A stretch of 64,000 bases of DNA from Herbaspirillum sp. AP02 (GTDB lineage Bacteria; Pseudomonadota; Gammaproteobacteria; Burkholderiales; Burkholderiaceae_D). The notes under the pieces were generated by a model, which did not search any database, was not told the DNA's origin, and saw only the letters and a list, made by a program, of their open reading frames with translations. The stretch covers positions 62,001 through 126,000 of the forward strand of contig NZ_JADWMY010000003.1 of NCBI RefSeq assembly GCF_015767275.1. Reading direction: 5' to 3'. Of this stretch, positions 9,281 through 18,108 are shown in pieces. The stretch's first letter is position 1, and every line of letters begins with the position of its first letter. The position numbers were made by a program, and so were the translations under genes.

Positions 9281-10222
9281 ATGAGAAAACTTGGAATAGA
9301 CGATCTCGCGCGAATGGCCACATTTGCGCGCGTGGTGGAACTGGGTGCCTTTTCGCGCGCCGCCAAAGCCCTGGGCCTGACCACCTCTTCGGTCAGCCAG
9401 CATGTCAGGATGCTTGAGTTGTCATTGCAGGCGACGCTGCTCAATCGCTCCACCCGCAAGCTCAGTCTGACCGAGGCGGGTGCGCTGTTCTACAAGCACT
9501 GCGCGCACATCGTTACCGCCGCCAGCGAGGCTGAGCAAAGTGTTGCGGTACTCAACAACGAGATGGTGGGAGAGTTGCGCATTGCCGTATCGAGTTTCAT
9601 GTCCACCCGATACCTGATTCCGGCACTGCACGATTTCATCAAGCACAATCCCAAGATCAAGTTGCGCTTCGAAGTGGCCGATCACAACATCGACCTGATC
9701 GATCACCGCATCGATCTTGCGCTGCGTGCAGGACGCAATCGTCAGCCGGGCGACATTTTCCTGGGACGCTTCGCCGATGTCTTGTGCGCCTCACCGGAAT
9801 ACCTCGAGAGCCGGCCGCCTATCCATTCGCCGGTGGATCTGTTGCAGCATGATTTCCTGCTCTTCAACCCTCATGGCGAATCCTGTTTCCTGGAATTTTC
9901 CAACGATGCCTCAGGCACCGTACGCGTGCGCCTGCAACCGCGCATCAGCGCCAATCATGCCCGCTCCCTGCGTTTTTTGGCACTCGATGGTCATGGCATT
10001 GCGCGCTTGCTGCTGAACAAGATCGACGAGGATCTCCAGAGCGGACGGCTGCGCCAGGTGCTCCCGCAATGGTCGCTGGGCGGTTTCGATATTTTCGTGA
10101 CCGTGCGTCATCGCGACAACATGCCGGCCAAGGTAAGGCAATGCCTGGATCATATCGAGCATTACTTTGCATCGATCCTCCCGCTGCACGCCATGTCCGC
10201 CTGTTCTGCGGGTTCCGGCTGA
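9281..10222 (+). CDS. LysR family transcriptional regulator
   Basis: 313 residues from the ATG at 9281. It has the HTH FSRAAKALGLTTSSVSQHVR, the linker LLNRSTRKLSLTEAG, and an effector domain with GELRIAVSSFMSTRYLIPAL. This is the LysR subgroup with IALRAGR-type effector pockets (related to YafC/DmlR). No strong ribosome site is visible; an in-frame ATG at 9233 would add 16 residues. No divergent target gene is adjacent, and copC-copD begin 125 bases downstream on the same strand, so its regulon cannot be assigned. Confidence 0.85.
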   Translation: MRKLGIDDLARMATFARVVELGAFSRAAKALGLTTSSVSQHVRMLELSLQATLLNRSTRKLSLTEAGALFYKHCAHIVTAASEAEQSVAVLNNEMVGELRIAVSSFMSTRYLIPALHDFIKHNPKIKLRFEVADHNIDLIDHRIDLALRAGRNRQPGDIFLGRFADVLCASPEYLESRPPIHSPVDLLQHDFLLFNPHGESCFLEFSNDASGTVRVRLQPRISANHARSLRFLALDGHGIARLLLNKIDEDLQSGRLRQVLPQWSLGGFDIFVTVRHRDNMPAKVRQCLDHIEHYFASILPLHAMSACSAGSG

Positions 10223-10235
10223 GCCGCGTATGGCT

Positions 10236-10250
10236 GCGACAATTTGTCGC
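10236..10250. promoter_or_regulatory. 15-bp palindrome upstream of copC
   Basis: GCGACAA-T-TTGTCGC is a perfect dyad between the lysR stop and copC. It could be an operator for the copper genes or the stem of a weak terminator for lysR; there is no T-run after it. Confidence 0.35.
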
Positions 10251-10347
10251 GGGCGTGCTTGCGCCAGCGGAGTAAGCTGTTGACCCTGCCTCATCCACAG
10301 GCATTGCTTCATTTCGTCATTCAGTCATCTGCAGCCAGACCCACAAC

Positions 10348-10722
10348 ATGAAAAAACTCCGCCATCTCCTCCCCCTGGCCCTGTTGGCCAGTCTCGCCTT
10401 CACTTCATCAGCCTGGGCGCACGCCCACCTCAAGACCGCAGTACCCGCCGACCAGGCGGTGGTGGCCGCGTCGGCCGCTCCGACCGATCTGACGTTGGGG
10501 TTTACCGAAGGCCTGAACCTGAATTTCAGTGGCCTCAAGCTGCTGGGTCCTGATCAACAGGAAATCAAGCTGGGCCAGGCCATGCTGATGGACGAGGGCA
10601 AGTCGCTGATGGTCCCGGTGCCGTCGCATCTGGGCGCAGGCAGCTACACCGTCCAATGGCATGTGCTCTCGGTTGACGGTCACAAGACCGAGGGAAGCTA
10701 CCACTTCACCGTCGCCCCTTGA
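10348..10722 (+). CDS. copC: Periplasmic copper-binding protein CopC
   Basis: 124 residues, the usual CopC length. The signal peptide ends SSAWA, so the mature protein starts HAHLK (His25). Together with D110 and H112 in SVDGHKTEG this supplies the N-terminal-His Cu(II) site of the family. The fold is an all-beta cupredoxin-like sandwich, with PTDLTLGFTEGLNLNFSGL typical. CopC binds periplasmic copper and hands it to CopD, whose start codon overlaps the copC stop. Confidence 0.93.
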   Translation: MKKLRHLLPLALLASLAFTSSAWAHAHLKTAVPADQAVVAASAAPTDLTLGFTEGLNLNFSGLKLLGPDQQEIKLGQAMLMDEGKSLMVPVPSHLGAGSYTVQWHVLSVDGHKTEGSYHFTVAP

Positions 10723-11612
10723 GTGGGGCGGTAGCGCTGCTGGGGCTGTGCCGTCTGCTGCTGGATGGTGCGGCGCTGTTTTTGTGGGGAATGACGCTGA
10801 TGCTGCTGGCACTGGTGCCGCAGCCCTTGCGCGATGCGTTGTGGCAGCGTCTGGCGCTGTGCCGCCGTGTCCTCTGCGCCCTGATCCTGCTGGCCGTGGC
10901 CGGTACCCTGCCACTGCAGGCCGCTATCCTCGGCGAGGGCTGGCCTGACGCACTGCGAGCGCAGATGCTGGTGGCGGTAGCCAATGGCACCTCGATCGGT
11001 ACGGCATGGTGGTGTCAGCTGAGTGCGTTGGTCTTGCTGCTGGCGGCCGGCCTGTTCCGGGTTACCCTGGCCCAGCGCGCCAGCCTGCTGGCCGGTGCCA
11101 TCCTCCTGGCGGGACTCTCCCTGACCGGCCACGCAGCCATGCATCAGGGCTGGCCCGGCTTGCTTCACCAGGCCAATGACGTGCTGCATGTCTGGGCGGT
11201 GGGTGCCTGGGTCGGCGCCTTGCCGGTGGTGCTGCTGGTATTGCCGCGCCTGCAGCGCGGCGCGCAAGCGCCAGAGGCAGCACAGGCGGTGACCATCCTG
11301 CGCCGCTTTTCCACCGCCGGGCATGGCGTGGTTGCGCTGGTGTGGTTCACCGGCCTGGTCAATACCTGGTTCATCCTCGGCGGCTTGCCACTGGACTGGT
11401 CGTTTGCCTACCAGCGCCTGCTGGCACTGAAGTGCGTGCTGGTGGGCGTGATGGTGCTGGTGGCGCTGTTCAATCGCTATGGACTGGTGCCGGCACTACG
11501 CCGCCAACCGCGCGCCTTGGCCCTGCTGGCACGCCTGACCTGGCTGGAGATCCTGCTGTCGCTGCTGGTCATGGTACTGCTGGCCTGGTTGGGGATGCTG
11601 CAGCCGGACTGA
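10719..11612 (+). CDS. copD: Copper resistance/uptake membrane protein CopD
   Basis: 297 residues of mostly hydrophobic sequence with about eight membrane helices. Conserved CopD-type stretches are GHAAMHQGWPGLLHQANDVLHVWAVG (in two parts) and STAGHGVVALVWFTGLVNTW, whose histidines are the expected copper ligands. The only in-frame start matching the CopC junction is a TTG that overlaps the copC TGA (TTGA), implying translational coupling. CopC-CopD pairs move copper across the inner membrane. Confidence 0.85.
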   Translation: MSGAVALLGLCRLLLDGAALFLWGMTLMLLALVPQPLRDALWQRLALCRRVLCALILLAVAGTLPLQAAILGEGWPDALRAQMLVAVANGTSIGTAWWCQLSALVLLLAAGLFRVTLAQRASLLAGAILLAGLSLTGHAAMHQGWPGLLHQANDVLHVWAVGAWVGALPVVLLVLPRLQRGAQAPEAAQAVTILRRFSTAGHGVVALVWFTGLVNTWFILGGLPLDWSFAYQRLLALKCVLVGVMVLVALFNRYGLVPALRRQPRALALLARLTWLEILLSLLVMVLLAWLGMLQPD

Positions 11613-11651
11613 GGCTGCAGCACGTTCACATCGACGGCACGGATGCGGGCG

Positions 11652-13199
11652 TTATCTCACCCCAGCCGCCGCCCCCAGCCGATCGAAGTCCCCATCCAGT
11701 TTCTCCAGCGAGGTCCGGATATGCTGCTGGCGCGCCTTGATCCAGGCGTCCTGGCGGCTCACCCGTTCATTGGCCTCGCGCAGCATGCGGTCCATCTCGG
11801 CCGGTTGCGGGCCGCCCACGGTGGCACGATTGCGCACGATGGCAACCGGGTCCAGGGTGCTGCGGAACTCCTGCTCCGACATCGGCAACACCTGCGGGAA
11901 TTCGGAATCGAGCACCGCCTGCGTGTAGATGCGCTGCGCCTGGGCATAGGGGAAGTCCAGCGGACGGATGTCGTTGGCCTTGGCATATTCCACTACCTCC
12001 GACGCAAAATGATGGCCCACCCGGAATGGCAGCTTGTACTTGCGCATCAGCACGTCGGCCAGTTCCTGGGAGGCGGTCCAGTCGCTGTTGAGTTCTTCCA
12101 GCGCGCGCTGGGGATTGATGACCAGCGCGTTGAGAATGCTCTCCCAGTTCTTCAGGACCTTGGCCGCATTGAGGACCATGGCCTTGTTGGCCTTCACGTC
12201 CTTGGGGTCGCTCATGCCGGGCGGGATGTTGTGCGCCTGCAGGGCCGCGCCCATGCCTTCGGTGAGTACCGTGGTGGCATCGCGACGGGTGCTGTTGAGC
12301 AGGCCCGGATTGCGCTTCTGCGGCATGGCCGAGGAGACGTAGGTGTTGTCGCCGCCTTCCTGCAGCAGTATCCAGGGACGGGGCTGGGCATACTGCGTCA
12401 TCACGTCCTGGATGAAGGTGCCGGCATGCAGGGCGATGGACGAGACCACCGCGCCGGCTTCCACCGGCTCATCCACCGCCGACAGTTGCGAGGCGTCATA
12501 GGCGTTGTCGACGATGGCACCAAAGCCCAGATAGTCGGCCATGCGCTGGCGGTTCAGTGGCCAGCTGGTACCGTTGAGCACGGTGGTTCCCATCGAGGAA
12601 CGGTCGATGCGGACATAGGCCTCGCGGATGCGCTGGGCATCGCGATCCAGTGCGGCGGCAAATCCCAGCAGGTAGTGGCCATAGCTGTTGGGCTGGGCCG
12701 CTACGCCGTTGGTGTAGTTGGGCACGATGGTGTCGCGCTGGCGCGCCGCCAGCTTCACCAGGGCCGCGGTGGTGGCATTGAGCTGGGTCGCCAGGGCCAG
12801 CATGTCGTCGCGCAGGATGGCCGAGCGCATGGTGGCCAGCATGTCCTGGCTGGAGCGGCCGGCATGCAGCAAGGTGATCTGCGGGCCGGCCGCCTGGATC
12901 AGCAGCGGCTCGAAGGTGATGACCAGGGTAGGGCGCTTGGCGCCCGGCTGTTCGGCATCGGCCAATACCTTGCGGATGCCCTTGACGATGAGCGGGGTCA
13001 TCGATTTTTCCAGCAGGCCTTCGTCGGTATTGATGACGGCGGTGGCCTTGTTGATTTCGCCCAGCCAGAAGAATTCGTCGTGGCGTTGCTGCTGCTGTTG
13101 TGGCTGCGGTGGCTGCTGTTGCTGCGGTTGCTGGGCATGCAGCGGGGCCGTCAGGGCCAGCAGGGCGCTGGCAAGGGCAATCGTGGAAAGTTTGTACAC
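11652..13199 (-). CDS. Exported argininosuccinate lyase/fumarase superfamily protein
   Basis: 515 residues. A Sec signal peptide (MYKLSTIALASALLALTAPLHAQ) is followed by a Gln/Pro-rich stretch (about residues 24-38) and then a lyase fold with the superfamily signature SSAMPQKRNPG near residue 290. Cytosolic argininosuccinate lyases have no signal peptide. This protein also has extra N-terminal sequence and lacks a neighbouring arginine gene, so the reaction may not be ASL. The GTG start is supported by GGAG six bases upstream. It converges with copD. The catalytic serine loop is present, which argues for an active lyase acting in the periplasm on an unknown substrate. Confidence 0.8.
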   Translation of the reverse strand: MYKLSTIALASALLALTAPLHAQQPQQQQPPQPQQQQQRHDEFFWLGEINKATAVINTDEGLLEKSMTPLIVKGIRKVLADAEQPGAKRPTLVITFEPLLIQAAGPQITLLHAGRSSQDMLATMRSAILRDDMLALATQLNATTAALVKLAARQRDTIVPNYTNGVAAQPNSYGHYLLGFAAALDRDAQRIREAYVRIDRSSMGTTVLNGTSWPLNRQRMADYLGFGAIVDNAYDASQLSAVDEPVEAGAVVSSIALHAGTFIQDVMTQYAQPRPWILLQEGGDNTYVSSAMPQKRNPGLLNSTRRDATTVLTEGMGAALQAHNIPPGMSDPKDVKANKAMVLNAAKVLKNWESILNALVINPQRALEELNSDWTASQELADVLMRKYKLPFRVGHHFASEVVEYAKANDIRPLDFPYAQAQRIYTQAVLDSEFPQVLPMSEQEFRSTLDPVAIVRNRATVGGPQPAEMDRMLREANERVSRQDAWIKARQQHIRTSLEKLDGDFDRLGAAAGVR

Positions 13200-13420
13200 C
13201 GGGGTCTCCGTGGGTCTTTGGCGATGATCGTTGTTGGGAGGGCAAATCGGGTTTGCCGGGTGCCAATCTTATCCGGCAATGGCGATTCCGTTTGTTGAGC
13301 CGCCGCTTCATCCCGGCCCGGGCGCGTGCGGTGACGGAGTTCTTCGCCCAGGCGCTGGCCCCGCGTCTGTAATCGCCCAGGCGGTGGTCCTTGTGGGCAG
13401 TCGGAAGGATAGACGCGTTA

Positions 13421-13440
13421 TACTGTGCTTATATACAGTT
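13421..13440 (+). promoter_or_regulatory. LexA (SOS) box overlapping a -10 element
   Basis: TACTGT-N8-ACAGTT at 13421-13440 matches the CTGT-N8-ACAG SOS consensus, with an AT-rich core. A TATACT hexamer (13419-13424) overlaps it and the nuclease start is 20 bases downstream. LexA bound here would block RNA polymerase, placing the repair genes under SOS control. Confidence 0.75.
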
Positions 13441-13460
13441 AAACGCCCCAGACGCATCCC

Positions 13461-15134
13461 ATGGCCGCCGTTCCGGACCCCTCCCACCGTTTTTACTACC
13501 TCGGCAACTTCCAGCAGGTTCTGGACTGGCTGGCGCAGCGCTATGGCGATCTGCTGAACGCGGAAGAACGCGACTTCATCACTGCCTTCCCCGGCTTGCC
13601 GCTGGCTTCGCGCGCGCTGTTCGTGCGCATGATGATGCGTAAAGGTGGACTCTTTCGCGTCAGTAAACTGGGCTATCCGGAGATCGATTGTTCATTGCAG
13701 GCTTTGCGTGGCCTGCCAGGGGCCTGGATCGAACACGACCCTGCGCTGAGCCTGCAGCAGTTTGCCCAGCTATCGACTCGGGCCGAGCTGCTGGTGCAGT
13801 TCGATTCGCCGGCCTTGCGCTCGCCCGCGTGCAAGGCCCTGCGCAAGGACGCCTTGTTGTCCCTGCTGGCCGAGGATGCCGCCCACAGCCATCCACGGCC
13901 CTTTTCGCAATGGCAGCACAAGGGCAGCGACCAGGCCGTGCGCTTGCTGAACCGGCCCCTGTGCGAGCGCCTGCGGCTGATGTTCTTCGGTAACCTGCGC
14001 CAGGACTGGAGCGAATTCGTGCTGGCCGATATCGGCACCCTGCGTTATGAGCGGGTCGCGCTGGGGCCGGAGGCCAGGGGTTTTCGCAGCCGTGGCGACA
14101 TCGATCTCTACCTGCAGCTGCACGCTTGCCGCCAGGCCTACGAGGCCGGCACCGCTGCGGGCAGCCTGTTGCCCATGCTGCCCCACGGCGCGTTCGACAA
14201 TCCCTGGCTGGACAGCCGGCGCCAGCGATTGATGTTTAGCATCGGCCAGTTGTTCGAGAAGGCGCAGGACCTGTCCCAGGCCCACGCCGTCTATGCAGGC
14301 TGCGCCTATCCGGGTGCCCGGGCGCGTGCCATCCGCGTGCTGGAAAAACTGGGCCGTTTCGGCGCCGCCCACAGCTTGCTGCGTGCCGCGCAACAGTCGC
14401 CCGAAAGCGATACGGAGCGCCAGCATCTGGCGCGCATCGCGCCGCGACTGGCGCGTCAGCTGGGGCAGCCGGCACCGGCGCGGTGCCGGGCCGTCGTCGT
14501 TGATCGCGTGGACCTGAACCTGCCCCGGCAGGGCGCTGCACGGGTCGAACTGGCGGTGGGCGATTACCTGCAACGGCAGCAGCCAGAGGCAGCGGTGTTC
14601 TACGTCGAGAATGTGCTGGCCAATGCCCTGTTCGGCCTGCTGTGCTGGGAGGCCGTCTTCGCCGCCATTCCCGGTGCCTTCTTCCATCCCTTCCAGCGCG
14701 AGCCGGCCGATCTCTTCAGCGCCGATTTCCATGGGCGCCGGCGTGCGCAGTTCGAGCGTTGCCTGGCACGGCTGGAGGACGGCAGCCATCGCGCCGCCAT
14801 CCTGGCCGCCCATGACGCCAAGGCCGGCGTGCAGTCGCCCTTCGTGACTTGGGGTGGGCTCAAGCGCGAACTGCTGGAACTGGCGCTGGACTGCATCCCG
14901 CCGGCGCACCTGCGCTTGTGGTGCCTGCGCATCCTGGAGGACGTGCGCGAGAACCGCAGCGGCTTCCCCGATCTGATCCAGTTCTGGCCGCAGCAGCGCA
15001 GCTACCGCATGATCGAGGTCAAAGGCCCCGGCGACAAGCTGCAGGACAACCAGTTGCGCTGGCTGGACTATTGCGCCCGCCACGGCATGCCGGTCTCGGT
15101 GTGCTACCTGCAGTGGGAGGCGCTGGCCGCATGA
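13461..15134 (+). CDS. FAN1-like VRR-NUC domain nuclease
   Basis: 557 residues. The C-terminal VRR-NUC (PD-(D/E)XK) site is complete: P503-D504 in FPDLIQFW, E519 and K521 in MIEVKGPGD, and Q531 in DNQLRWL. The N-terminal part (YYLGNFQQVLDWLAQRYGDLL, LFVRMMMRKGGLFRVSKLGYPEI) is the SAP-like and winged-helix region seen in bacterial FAN1, and the centre is helical and TPR-like. FAN1 enzymes cut 5' flaps and unhook interstrand crosslinks. It is preceded by a LexA box, and its stop overlaps (ATGA) the start of the nuclease-helicase gene, a conserved pairing. Confidence 0.9.
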   Translation: MAAVPDPSHRFYYLGNFQQVLDWLAQRYGDLLNAEERDFITAFPGLPLASRALFVRMMMRKGGLFRVSKLGYPEIDCSLQALRGLPGAWIEHDPALSLQQFAQLSTRAELLVQFDSPALRSPACKALRKDALLSLLAEDAAHSHPRPFSQWQHKGSDQAVRLLNRPLCERLRLMFFGNLRQDWSEFVLADIGTLRYERVALGPEARGFRSRGDIDLYLQLHACRQAYEAGTAAGSLLPMLPHGAFDNPWLDSRRQRLMFSIGQLFEKAQDLSQAHAVYAGCAYPGARARAIRVLEKLGRFGAAHSLLRAAQQSPESDTERQHLARIAPRLARQLGQPAPARCRAVVVDRVDLNLPRQGAARVELAVGDYLQRQQPEAAVFYVENVLANALFGLLCWEAVFAAIPGAFFHPFQREPADLFSADFHGRRRAQFERCLARLEDGSHRAAILAAHDAKAGVQSPFVTWGGLKRELLELALDCIPPAHLRLWCLRILEDVRENRSGFPDLIQFWPQQRSYRMIEVKGPGDKLQDNQLRWLDYCARHGMPVSVCYLQWEALAA

Positions 15135-15468
15135 GCACAGCCACCGCTCCCATTGTGCTCACCGCGCCCACCGTGTCCACGGTGGCGCCTGCCACGGACG
15201 AGGCGCCGCGCTACCGCGTCTCCGTACGTGCCTTGTGCGAATTCACCGCCAAGGTCGGCGATCTGGACCTGCGCTTCACGCCCACCCCCACCGCGCAGGA
15301 AGGCATCGCCGGACACGCCATCGTCGCCGCCCGGCGTGGCGAGCACTACCAGACCGAGGTGGCGCTGGCGGCCGAACATGGCGCGTTGCTGGTGCGCGGT
15401 CGTGCCGACGGATACGACCCGCAGCAGCACCTGCTGGAAGAGGTCAAGACCTATCGCGGCCAGCTCTC
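15131..15468 (+). pseudogene. Fragment 1: N-terminal PD-(D/E)XK nuclease domain
   Basis: About 113 native residues remain. R90-G-R-A-D93 followed by E104-V-K106 in LLEEVKTYRG gives the nuclease D...ExK motif. Translation continues into the element and stops at 15565, giving a chimeric tail beginning RACSHAICEM. It starts with ATGA overlapping the VRR-NUC stop. A stable, isolated nuclease domain is conceivable but undemonstrated. Confidence 0.8.
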
Positions 15469-15470
15469 TA

Positions 15471-15736
15471 GGGCCTGTTCACATGCAATCTGCGAGATGC
15501 GTTGGCCCCAGAAGGTGGGGTGGCAAGGCGCGCGTCAGGGCTGGTGGTGGTGCCACCAGCCCTGACGTGCAACGCCGCCAGCGCGCCTTCTGGGGCCAAC
15601 CCTCCGGGAGAGGCCGCCAAGCGTCGCCTGCCGTTGTTGCAGCTCCTTGCCGTAGCACCACTACGGCGCGTCGCTGCGCCTAGGCAGTCAACGCTTGGCG
15701 ACCTCTCGCACTCGTAGATTGCATGTGAACAGGCCC
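15471..15736 (-). mobile_element. MITE-like element, subfamily A copy 1 (A1)
   Basis: 266 bp with perfect 21-base terminal inverted repeats beginning GGGCCTGTTCACATGCAA. It has TA on the left flank (15469-15470) and TG on the right (15737-15738). It is inverted relative to copy A2 at 34280. It holds no transposase ORF. Two compound hairpins fill the interior, including a 15-bp apical stem with arms CGTCAGGGCTGGTGG and its complement. It interrupts the nuclease-helicase gene between codons 113 and 114. Confidence 0.85.
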
Positions 15737-15738
15737 TG

Positions 15739-16511
15739 ACCAGCCCGAGAACCATCGGCAGTTGCACTGGGCGCAGTTGCGCGTCTATGGTCACCTCATG
15801 TGCGAGAAGCTGGACCTGCCGCAGATCAGGCTGGCGCTGGTGTACTTCGAGATCGGCAGCCAGCAGGAAACCCGCTTCGAGGAGACCCGGCCCCGCGAAG
15901 AGCTGGCCAGCCTCTTCGCCAGCCAGTGCCAAGGCTTCGCCCGCTGGGCCGCGCAGGAACTGGCGCATCGTGACGCCCGCGATACTGCCCTGCAGACCCT
16001 GGCGTTTCCGCATGGGGATTTCCGGCCCGGTCAACGGCAACTGGCGGAGGCCGTGTTTCGCGCCCATCGCAGCCGCCGCTGCCTGCTGGCGCAGGCACCG
16101 ACCGGCATCGGCAAGACCCTGGGCACCCTGTTCCCGGCACTCAAGGCAGCACCGGAGCAGCGACTGGACAAGATCCTCTTCCTCGCCGCCAAGACGCCCG
16201 GCCGGCAACTGGCGCTGGACGCCGCCGCCACCCTCAAGGGCAGGGATGGCCAAGGCCTGCCACTGCGGGTGCTGGAGCTATGCGCCCGCGACAAGGCCTG
16301 CCAGTATCCGGACCGCCTGTGCCGGGGCGACTCCTGTCCGCTGGCGCAGGGCTTCTACGACCGCCTGCCGGCAGCGCGCGCGGCCTGCCTGGAGGCCCCC
16401 TTGCTGGACCGCCAGCGCCTGCAGGAGATCGCGCTGGCGCACCAGGTCTGCCCCTACTACCTGGGCAGCGAAATGACGCGCTGGAGCGACCTGATCGTCG
16501 GCGACTACAAA
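15739..16511 (+). pseudogene. Fragment 2: helicase ATP-binding half with Fe-S cysteines
   Basis: Sequence resumes as QPENHRQLHWAQLRVYGHL and includes Walker A (APTGIGKTL). Four Cys of the XPD-type 4Fe-4S domain follow, among them CARDKACQYPDRLCRGDSCP and VCPYYLG. It ends at GDYK where the second element begins; the frame then stops at 16532. The first in-frame ATG is at 15762, with no clear ribosome site. Confidence 0.8.
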
Positions 16512-16513
16512 CA

Positions 16514-16780
16514 GAACTCATTTCATCAATAGGCGTGAGTGCGAGCGAGTCCGTTTGGGATGAAGTGCAAGGCGCGAATTTGGGTCAAGACTGGGCGTCT
16601 TGACCCAAATTCGTAACGCAGCAATTCGCCCAAACGGGCCGCTCCCGCCGGGTTCTGCCCAGAAAGGGCGCTGGCCGCGTTGCGCTCCTTGCGTGTGGTA
16701 CCGCCACACGACGCGTCGCGCGCCTTGCCAGCGCCCTTTCTGGGCAGAACGCATCTCACGCCTATTGATGAAATGAGTTC
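16514..16780 (+). mobile_element. MITE-like element, subfamily B
   Basis: 267 bp with perfect 26-base terminal inverted repeats beginning GAACTCATTTCATCAATA. The flanks are CA (16512-16513) and TA (16781-16782). The left compound hairpin has outer arms 16543-16559/16629-16644 and a perfect 16-bp apical stem 16576-16591/16597-16612. The right one has a perfect 23-bp stem 16652-16674/16728-16750. Its ends differ from subfamily A, but the internal boxes CTGGCCGCGTTGC, GCGCGCCTTGCCA and AACGCATCTCAC are shared. It interrupts the helicase in the GDYK/RFDG region. Confidence 0.85.
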
Positions 16781-16782
16781 TA

Positions 16783-17995
16783 CCGGTTCGACGGCGGCGC
16801 CATACTGCACGCGATGGCGCAGGCCCATGAATGGCGCGTCAGCGTGCTGGCCGATGAGGCGCATAACCTGGTGGCCCGCGCCCGCAGCATGTACAGCGCC
16901 CAGTTGAGTCGCGCCGGCCTGCGCGCGGCACGGGCGGTGGCACCCCCCGCCGTGGCACGGCCGCTGCAGCAGCTGGCGCGTGCCTGGACCACGGCGACCA
17001 AGGGCGCCGACCTGCCCTATCAGGTGCTGGAGGCGCCACCGGCGCGCCTGGTCGATGCCCTGAGCAACTGCATCGCCACCCTCAACGACTATCTGGCCCA
17101 GGTGGCGGTACCGCTGGAACCGGCCCTGCGCGACTTCCATTTCGATGCCATGGCCTTTGTCCGGCTGGCCGAGTCCTTCGGCCCGCATTCCCTGTTCGAT
17201 CTGACGCGCCACGACCAGCGCGACAGCCTGCTGTGCATCCGCAACGTGGTGCCGGCGCCGTTCCTGGGGCCACGCTTCGCCTTTGCGCAGTCGACCACGC
17301 TGTTTTCGGCCACGCTGGCACCCTGGCATTATTTCGCCGACCTGCTGGGCATGCCGTCGTCGACCGCCTGGATCGATGTCGACTCTCCCTTTCACGCCAG
17401 CCAGTTGCAGGTACGCGTGGCGCGCGAGATTTCCACCACCTGGCAGCGTCGTGCCGCGTCCATCGATCCGATCTCTGCCCTGATGGCGCGCCAGTACCGG
17501 CAGCAGCCGGGCAACTACCTGGCCTTCTTTTCCAGCTTCGACTATCTGCAGCAGGCCCGCGATGCGCTGAGCCGCCAGTATCCCGACATTCCCACCTGGC
17601 AACAGTCGCCGCGCATGGCCGAAGCCGAGCGCGACGCCTTCCTGGCGCGTTTTACCTGCGGCGGGCAGGGCATCGGCTTTGCCGTGCTGGGTGGTTCCTT
17701 CGGCGAGGGCGTGGACCTGCCGGGCGAGCGCCTCATCGGCGCCTTCGTCGCCACGCTCGGCTTACCCCAGTTCAATCCGGTCAATGAACAACTGCGCGAA
17801 CGCATGCAGACCCTGTTCGGCGCTGGATATGACTACACCTATCTCTATCCCGGACTGCAGAAAGTGGTGCAGGCGGCAGGGCGCGTCATCCGCACCGAAA
17901 CCGATCAGGGGACGGTCTGGCTGATCGATCAGCGCTTTGCCCGCCCGGAAGTCCAGGCCCTGTTGCCAGGCTGGTGGCAGGTGGAGCAGGGTTAG
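16783..17995 (+). pseudogene. Fragment 3: helicase DEAH box and C-terminal motor domain
   Basis: The frame resumes as RFDGGAILHAMAQAHEW, followed by the DEAH box (VLADEAHNLVARAR), motif IV-V sequence (YLAFFSSFDYLQQA, GSFGEGVDLPGE) and motif VI (QAAGRVIRTETDQG). It runs to the natural stop at 17995. The first in-frame ATG is at 16814. No frameshift or internal stop was seen. Confidence 0.8.
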
Positions 17996-18076
17996 CGCAG
18001 TTGCTTTCTCCCCTGCTTCGTCTTCAACTTCTTCATCTTCTTCAGCTTCCTCTCCCGTCTCCTCCATGGTCCGCTT

Positions 18077-18108
18077 GTTGCTTGATTGGGCGTGATGTTG
18101 CTTGATTG
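18077..18108. repeat. Direct repeat GTTGCTTGATTG, 20-bp period
   Basis: GTTGCTTGATTG occurs at 18077-18088 and again at 18097-18108, start to start 20 bp, two helical turns. This is a possible paired protein-binding site at the far end of the bcs leader. Confidence 0.5.

Larger units (their letters stand above)
15131..17995 (+). pseudogene. Nuclease-helicase (RecB-like nuclease + XPD/DinG helicase) split by two MITE-like insertions
   Basis: Without the two elements this would encode about 775 residues: an N-terminal PD-(D/E)XK nuclease and an Fe-S superfamily 2 helicase of the XPD/DinG/YoaA type, acting with the upstream VRR-NUC nuclease. The coding sequence is cut after residue 113 by a 266-bp element (15471-15736) and again by a 267-bp element (16514-16780). 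Each element contributes stop codons. The three pieces have no other stop or frameshift. Removing each element plus two bases (268 and 269 bp) restores one continuous frame. As DNA the gene is disrupted. The absence of further decay means the insertions are recent or the fragments still function. Confidence 0.85.

Noticed and set aside
10236..10250. Palindrome after lysR as a rho-independent terminator
   Set aside because: The stem is short and no T-run follows; kept only as a possible operator.
15471..15736. Element A1 as a group I or group II intron
   Set aside because: Too short, with no recognisable conserved intron core (for example a domain V-like hairpin) or maturase; perfect terminal inverted repeats favour a transposon-derived element. 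Precise removal remains only a hypothesis.
16526..17602. Minus-strand frame crossing element B and the helicase C-terminal part
   Set aside because: Antisense to helicase motifs; no ribosome site, no domain.
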